In this document: piece after piece, positions 58,700 through 64,000 of the stretch | Layout of the letters: each line of letters begins with the position of its first letter | Numbering within the stretch: the first letter of the stretch is position 1 | Notes under the pieces: generated by a model | What the model saw: the letters and a program-made list of their open reading frames with translations, nothing else | Database searches by the model: none | What the model was told of the DNA's origin: nothing | Position numbers and translations under genes: made by a program | NCBI GenBank assembly: GCA_021234155.1 | Contig: JAJEKV010000060.1 | Span: 4,860,323-4,924,322 of the forward strand | DNA length: 64,000 nt | Source of the DNA: Isoetes taiwanensis | Lineage: Eukaryota; Streptophyta; Lycopodiopsida; Isoetales; Isoetaceae | Direction of reading: 5' to 3'

Positions 58700-60424
58700 T
58701 AGTAGCTTGGAGCCAAAAAGTGTGGATATAATTTATTCACCTGGATGTTTTGCCATCTCTTAGGGCTCTTAGAACATTAAGCAATAGATATATGAAGTCA
58801 TATTTAGGTCATAAAAGAGCTATCTCTTTTAGCTCGAATTAACCATGTTATATAGACTGGTCTGCATAGACTGTTCCATTATTCTTCCACTCAAGGAATT
58901 ATCCACAGAGTCTTCAGACCTGAATAAGGGTTTTCAGTCCAAAATAAAAGTTCACACCTGAATAAAAGTTCCTGATATAACTCCACTGATACAGCAAAGA
59001 TCTTTCAGCCAAAATTGCTTCAAAAGAACTGTCTAGGACATCATGAATCCATCCATAGCTCATAGAGCATTCTCCAGATACTTGCAAACTGGCCATGATA
59101 ACTAGTATACTCTATACTAGATCATTTCGACCAGCTCTAACACATGCAGAACCAATAAGATTGTGTACAGAGCTGATATGCCAAGAAAACCTCCCTGGTC
59201 TTAGCATGTTGACAGTAGCTGCAACCTGTATTAATCATTGCCAAAAAACATTTTTATTATAGTCGAGCTTGAATGCCTTATAAGGCAGGAAGCAAAAATC
59301 TCCAAGAGATCTCATATATAAGGCTATAGCTTAAGATAGCACATAATTTCTAAGAGTTTTATTGAAGCAAGAAATAGACAAATAGGTCAATTCATACCTA
59401 AAGTGACCATGATCACACAATCTTTATGAGTAAATCATCCAACAGAGCATTAAAGCTCAGGGCATCCAACCATCATGCTATTACCAGCATATCCAGCATA
59501 TAAGGCTGCCTTGATTCGCTTCTGTAGAACAAGGCAAAGAACCTTTCTTCCACATCCAAAGAGACAAAAACCCTTATTCAACTAATAGGAAGCTTCAACC
59601 TAAAGCATATCTGTCGAAAATATTCTGGCCCCAGAGGCCGTCCGCTAGAGCTAGGTAGAATAATTACCTGAAAAAAATCATTGGCTCTAGCATCGCAAAA
59701 GCAACTTCGTCATGTGTTAACCTCCACTGAAAGCATCATTGTCAGCATCAAGGCGGCACAATATGTGCTTTAAATCCAGCAAACACAGGTCTTGCCATAA
59801 AACCTTAACCAACATAGATTAGACCATGCGAGATTCAGCACAAAGCAAAAAAAATAAAAAATTGGATTAAGCAAAGGGAAAAAAACCTTTTCGTCAATAA
59901 CAACAAATGCACTGAAAATTTCCATTCGTTGTAGTTTACCCAGCCACTTCTTATAGCCGACCAAGCCACGAGGCCATATGCTCTGTTAATCTTTCCTTCA
60001 CAATATCCAAAGCAGTATCAATGAAAACTGCTTATTACCTGGAAAAATGCTCTCATCAAATATGTTGACCTCTTGATGCATCGATCAAGCTGAAGCTCCA
60101 GCCTGGTGTAATGGCGATGCTAAACCTAAGGTTTAATGGCGATGCTCCTGATGATCTAAAACTAAAATAATCAAACGAAGAAATGAAAGAACCAGAAGCG
60201 TTGGAAAAATCTGCTACCTGATGCCTAATGCTGGCGCCTTTTCCTTAAAGAGGAATGCCTCGCATATGATGCGGCCTTTCCCTTCCCACCTATCTTCCCC
60301 TTTTTGACCGCCTACGTCTTGCTGGTGGCAGAAACGTATAGATGGATCATCTGTATACAAACGGTTTGAAATTAAAAAACCCCTATCCAGTCACGGTGTT
60401 GCATTTATACGGGTCAACATAGTG
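58700..60424. other. Non-coding region, no gene recognised
   Basis: AT-rich on both strands with only short open frames. The boundary of the partial TRIM lies at its right end. Confidence 0.45.
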
Positions 60425-60652
60425 AAACTCCCGGGGCATGGACACCATGGGATGGTGTGGTCTATGGTATTGTGATGCTCGAGGACGAGCATAGTTCTAG
60501 TGGAAGAGATTGTAACAGATCCATAGAGATCGCTCGAGTGATCTTAGTGTCATGTTCCTGAGACACCAGATAAATGGGTAGAAGCGACTACTCATAAACG
60601 TCTAGACGATTTTGCCCAGTTGGTTAAGGGCATGTCGATTAGGAACGTTACA
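60425..60652 (+). mobile_element. TRIM 3' half: internal end, purine tract and 3' LTR
   Basis: GATGCTCGAGGACGAGCATA and AGTTCTAGTGGAAGAGA match the internal end and purine tract of the complete TRIM. The LTR at 60511-60652 starts TGTAAC and ends GTTACA (142 bp). No 5' LTR or primer-binding site was found upstream. Confidence 0.85.
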
Positions 60653-60980
60653 GAAAGTGACGATGTACCATCGCCTGAAAGATGTAGTAACCATGATTCT
60701 GATGAAGTTGGGAACGTCAAACAGATGTAGGAGCGCCTTAACAAGCTAGAAGATCGGCTTGGAGTGAGGAGCAAAAGTGTATATCGCTAATGAGGGGTAC
60801 CCTTTACAGATCTGGGGTGGAAATTTTTCTAGGGTTTGGTAACTGTTGCTATTTTGGGGGGGAGGGGGGTTGTGTGTTTATTTTCTGGGTAATTCGAAGA
60901 CTTAAATATGGGAAGAACTGTCTAATAACTCTATTGCAATAAATTTTAGGTGTGGTCAAGTTATGAAGGTTCAAAAGTTG

Positions 60981-61051
60981 ACTACTCACGGCGTGCGCCT
61001 CAGGCATGAGTGAAGTTCTCAGTTGTGCTCCTGGCGCATGGCGTGAATACT
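60981..61051. repeat. Dyad hairpin 1 downstream of the H3-like gene
   Basis: Arms ACTACTCACGGCGTGCGCC (60981-60999) and 61033-61051 are near-complementary around a loop of about 33 bases. One of four related units at 60.98, 61.18, 62.72 and 62.92 kb. Confidence 0.8.
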
Positions 61052-61184
61052 GGCAGCCTATTTGGGTTCTAGATATTGCCAAACTTATGAAGTGAAGGCA
61101 TTTTCATGCTCTACTTGACAAATATAGCTCGAAATTGTCTTTGTTTGCTCGATTTGGGATCGTTTTGTGATAGATTAGGGGTCG

Positions 61185-61255
61185 ACTACTCACGGCGTGC
61201 GCCACAGGGTCGAATGAAATTCTCACTTGTGCTCCTGGCACACGGCATGAGTACT
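61185..61255. repeat. Dyad hairpin 2 downstream of the H3-like gene
   Basis: Arms 61185-61203 and 61237-61255 (GGCACACGGCATGAGTACT). The left arm is identical to that of hairpin 1, and the loop also shares TTCTCA and TTGTGCTCCT. Confidence 0.82.
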
Positions 61256-61397
61256 GGAGACCCATTTGACTGTAATTTTCTCAAAATGAATAAAACAAAA
61301 GATGTACGCTGCTAATACTACTTATTTAAGGCTGATCTAATATTCTTGCACTTATATTAGCCAAAAATTTATATATTACAAAAATTTTGTAGGACTT

Positions 61398-62512
61398 CTA
61401 ATAGTCCTCTTTCTTAATGAACTTGGCCAAGCGCATGTCCTTTGGCATGCATGTGACTCTTTTAGCATGTAGAGCACATGCCAAGGAATCTTCAAAGAGA
61501 CAGTCTCTTGCTCTGCAGCTTCTTGCAAAACAAGGAGCATCTCGTCCGTTACCCGCTTACCCTTGTCGAACTCGTGTAGGACTTCACGAATCAACCTCGC
61601 GAATGCTGCTCGAGGTATTAGGAGACTATAGCTATTCTAAAAATGTCGGATCTCCCTCATCGCTCGAGAAAAATAGGAGTCTGTGCTACATTTCATAGGC
61701 TTCTTTGGTGGCTATGGTTTCTCTGGGGGAGGTTTTAGGGTGTTCTCCTTTTTTGGCCTCCCTCCTTCCACATATGCGACCGTGTGCTCCTAGTAGTACT
61801 TTGAATATGCATCGTACATTTTCATGTATGCCTTGTATTCTGCCAATTTATACTTGTGCTCCCTATCCTTCTTTAGGGCGAAGGACTCTCGAGTAGGCCT
61901 GTCAGATGTCTTGGGGTCTGACTTGGGCCAAGATGGATATGCCAAGCCGTCGGGTTCTTCTGTGTTTGTCTCTTCTCTTCTCTGCGCCAAAGATCCTTCC
62001 CCCATTCCGCCTTTGCTCTTGCCGGATGGGTAGTTTCACGCATCATCTGACTCAGTGTCTCATGATAATGGGGGTTGATCCAGCTCCCTCTTAGTGATCT
62101 TCACCCTTTTGCTGGGTGCCTTCTTAGTTTTCCTTGCAGTTGCCTTATCCGGGAGTGAGTCCTTGCCTTTCTCTGCCCTCTGTCATGCAAATTCCTCTTT
62201 CTCGCCATCCTTCATTTCTTCTCTTCTCTCTTTTCTCCTTTTGATTCTTTGGAGGCGATTTTGCCTCTTTCTCTCAGAATCACTCGTCTTGATCCTTCTT
62301 TGCATGTCCTCTTCTTCCCCGTGATCTCGAGATTTTGTTCTTGATCCTCCATTCCCGGTGGTCTTCTTGCTTACCCAGTTGAGATTTTGTGGGTCTTCAT
62401 TTTCCTTTTCGTTTCTTAGCCTCCCTCGCCTTCTCTGCTCAAAGAGTAAGGACTTGGACTTGGTCGATCCATCTTCCATTACTACTCTGGCAGTCTGTTT
62501 GGTGCGAGCCAT
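61398..62512 (-). pseudogene. Long-tailed histone H3-like gene, decayed
   Basis: Histone H3 packs DNA in nucleosomes. The frame opens with MARTKQTAR, the exact H3 N-terminus through R8, but K9 is replaced (VVMEDG follows). About 290 codons of Lys/Arg/Glu-rich sequence come next, where normal H3 has about 40. The histone fold then reads REIRHF-stop-NSYSLLIPRAAFARLIREVL (alpha-N, alpha-1), [12 protein letters not shown] (alpha-2), and, after a frameshift near 61500, [21 protein letters not shown] (alpha-3), ending at 61398. LLIP and REIRHF are CENH3-like, but loop 1 has the canonical H3 length. Six in-frame stops (62183, 62060, 62036, 61790, 61712, 61637) keep one frame. The stop after REIRHF falls where H3 has Gln. 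It may be a pseudogene, or a gene with exons I have not resolved. Confidence 0.72.
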
Positions 62513-62720
62513 GTTTGCTATCACCTCTAAAATTGCCCTAAAATCGGCTTGCAGGCCGGAGCTCGATAAGGAGAATGCAAATGTCGTACCCTAAGGGGTC
62601 TATTTATAGGGTTGGGGGTTCTAGGGTTTCCACGAGGGTAATTATTTTATTTTATCCAATTATTTTTATTATAAGTGTTTAGTTCCTAAAAGCTCTAGCT
62701 TCATTAAGGTATTTTGCTCC

Positions 62721-62792
62721 AACTACTCACAGCGTGTGCCAGAGGGTCGACTTAGATTCTCAGTCAGATGCTGGGCGCACGATGTGAGTACT
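62721..62792. repeat. Dyad hairpin 3 upstream of the H3-like gene
   Basis: Arms ACTACTCACAGCGTGTGCC (62722-62740) and GGCGCACGATGTGAGTACT (62774-62792). Its loop shares GGGTCGA and TTCTCA with hairpin 2. Confidence 0.78.
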
Positions 62793-62920
62793 CCTTTGAT
62801 TTATCTTGTCCATATGTTTTCTTATCATTCTAATAGGTGTTTCCGGCTTAGGTTTTTATTTTAAGCTGACCTAACCTATAAGATTATCTATAAAGTGTAC
62901 TATTCCTGGTCAACTATGGT

Positions 62921-62988
62921 CAAGTACTCACGGCATATGCCAGAAGACGACTGGGATTCTCAGTAGGGTCCCGCACGACGTGAGTAGT
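62921..62988. repeat. Dyad hairpin 4 upstream of the H3-like gene
   Basis: Arms AGTACTCACGGCATATGCC (62923-62941) and CGCACGACGTGAGTAGT (62972-62988), with imperfect pairing. It lies about 200 bp from hairpin 3, the same spacing as hairpins 1 and 2. Confidence 0.7.
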
Positions 62989-64000
62989 CAGGTCTCTATT
63001 GGTAAAAATTTTCTAAATTATTGTACTTAATGTATACATTTCTTACATAATACTATCTAACCTTCTATACTACAATGAAAAAAAAAATTCCCCATTATTC
63101 GAGGTTCATGCTCGGGATTTTAACTCCAAGACTGAAGATCTAGACTGTTAGTGCTGCTTGAAAATGGTCAGTGCTTGATCTCGGTCCATAAAGGTCATGC
63201 CTTGCTCGTATATGGTGCCCCGCACGTATAGAACTGGAGTTCATCCCTCCTGTGCAGTGCATAACTGCTAACATAAAGTCATTTACATATCATCAAGTTC
63301 TTGATGGTGGCAAGAACTTGAGGGGGAAGAATAGACATGTCATTCATCCCGTCTCCCTCGAGATCAACCTAGCTGCGGAAGTGCGTAAAACATAAGCACA
63401 TCATATCATATAAAATACATATCCACCTCGAAGGGTGGCTCACCATAACATAAAATCAGAACATCAAATATCAGTAGCATCAACAAAAAAAAGGAAATCT
63501 ACCCAATGCCTAAACTCATGAGGATCGACTGACGATTTGGGTCTCCAGAAGAAAATGCCGACAAAATTTATGGCAAATGGATTGGGCTAGCATAAGAACA
63601 TGGTCGTTGGGTAGTTCACTCCATCCGCCCCTCTTGTGCATACTTTGCAGATAGGCTGAAACGTATTGGGGTCGTGACCGTAGCCTGTCGGGTGCATAGT
63701 CAGAGGGATTATTCTTGGGTTGCATCTTCCCAATCCCGATGAGGCAGGAGGGAATCACTCCCCTCCAGATGATCCATGCCAACTACGAGATAGAGAGCCA
63801 ATGCTCGTCTATGACTTGAACCTCACTGAGGCGACGCATCATTCAGGAGGTGTCGAGCCCATACCGAGCCCACACTGTGGAAAACTATCAGGTCTAGCCC
63901 ACAACATTCCTCAGCCGTCGCTACACACCAGAGGGATCAACTGTAGCCAGATAAGTCTTCCTTATCGGTCGATCTAGCCCCGCCACCCACAGCCAAACGG
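62989..64000. other. Window end, no gene recognised
   Basis: Minus-strand frames near 63782-63516 (WRGVIPSCLIGIGKMQ, SDYAPDRLRSRPQYVSAYLQS) look coding-like but are unrecognised, with stops upstream. They may be part of an element running off the window. Confidence 0.3.

Noticed and set aside
61417-61698. Plus-strand 93-codon open frame over the histone fold
   Set aside because: Antisense to the H3-like frame, whose minus-strand reading matches the family.

Overview
This is a plant nuclear genomic window: AT-rich, with spliced genes, canonical GT-AG introns, and many LINE, Ty3/gypsy, TRIM and Helitron-like remnants. The best clue to the organism is a nine-exon gene for a radial spoke head 14 (RSPH14)-type armadillo protein at 17923-28132. 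Axonemal genes persist in land plants with swimming sperm (bryophytes, lycophytes, ferns, cycads, Ginkgo) and are absent from flowering plants. Large TE-filled introns and the repeat load make a fern the most likely source, but this is inference.

Layout. 1-1400: non-coding, with a 107-bp foldback element. 1405-3805 (+): a spliced gene resembling the DUF4864 family, with two adjacent stops in a conserved exon. 4558-5555 (-): an intact two-exon class I small heat-shock protein with a heat-shock element upstream. 5900-9100: unrecognised coding-like remnants interrupted by a complete 454-bp TRIM retrotransposon with its 5-bp target duplication. 9.4-15.4 kb: a possible transposase remnant, a 5'-truncated LINE with a perfect 20-bp target duplication, an older LINE and a SINE-like fragment. 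17.9-28.1 kb: RSPH14, whose intron 5 carries a LINE (+) broken by a second LINE (-). 29.1-30.7 kb: a Ty3/gypsy fragment (-). 31.9-32.4 kb: another LINE piece. 32.4-50.4 kb: mostly featureless AT-rich DNA with short tandem duplications, a TRIM 5' half and a doubtful coding remnant. 50.4-57.3 kb: a pyrimidine-rich region of nested repeats with two copies of a TATA-bearing module. 60.4-63.0 kb: a TRIM 3' half, then a decayed long-tailed histone H3-like gene flanked on each side by a pair of related 70-75 bp hairpins.

Only the sHSP and RSPH14 look like intact host genes. They are unrelated in function: one is a stress chaperone, the other a sperm-flagellum component. The most novel items are the H3-like gene (tail beginning MARTKQTAR, histone fold about 290 codons later, six in-frame stops all explicable by C-to-T change), the hairpins around it, and the TRIM family, whose LTR/primer-site junction resembles a tRNA-type Pol III promoter. 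All homology calls come from reading translations by eye; no database search was run.
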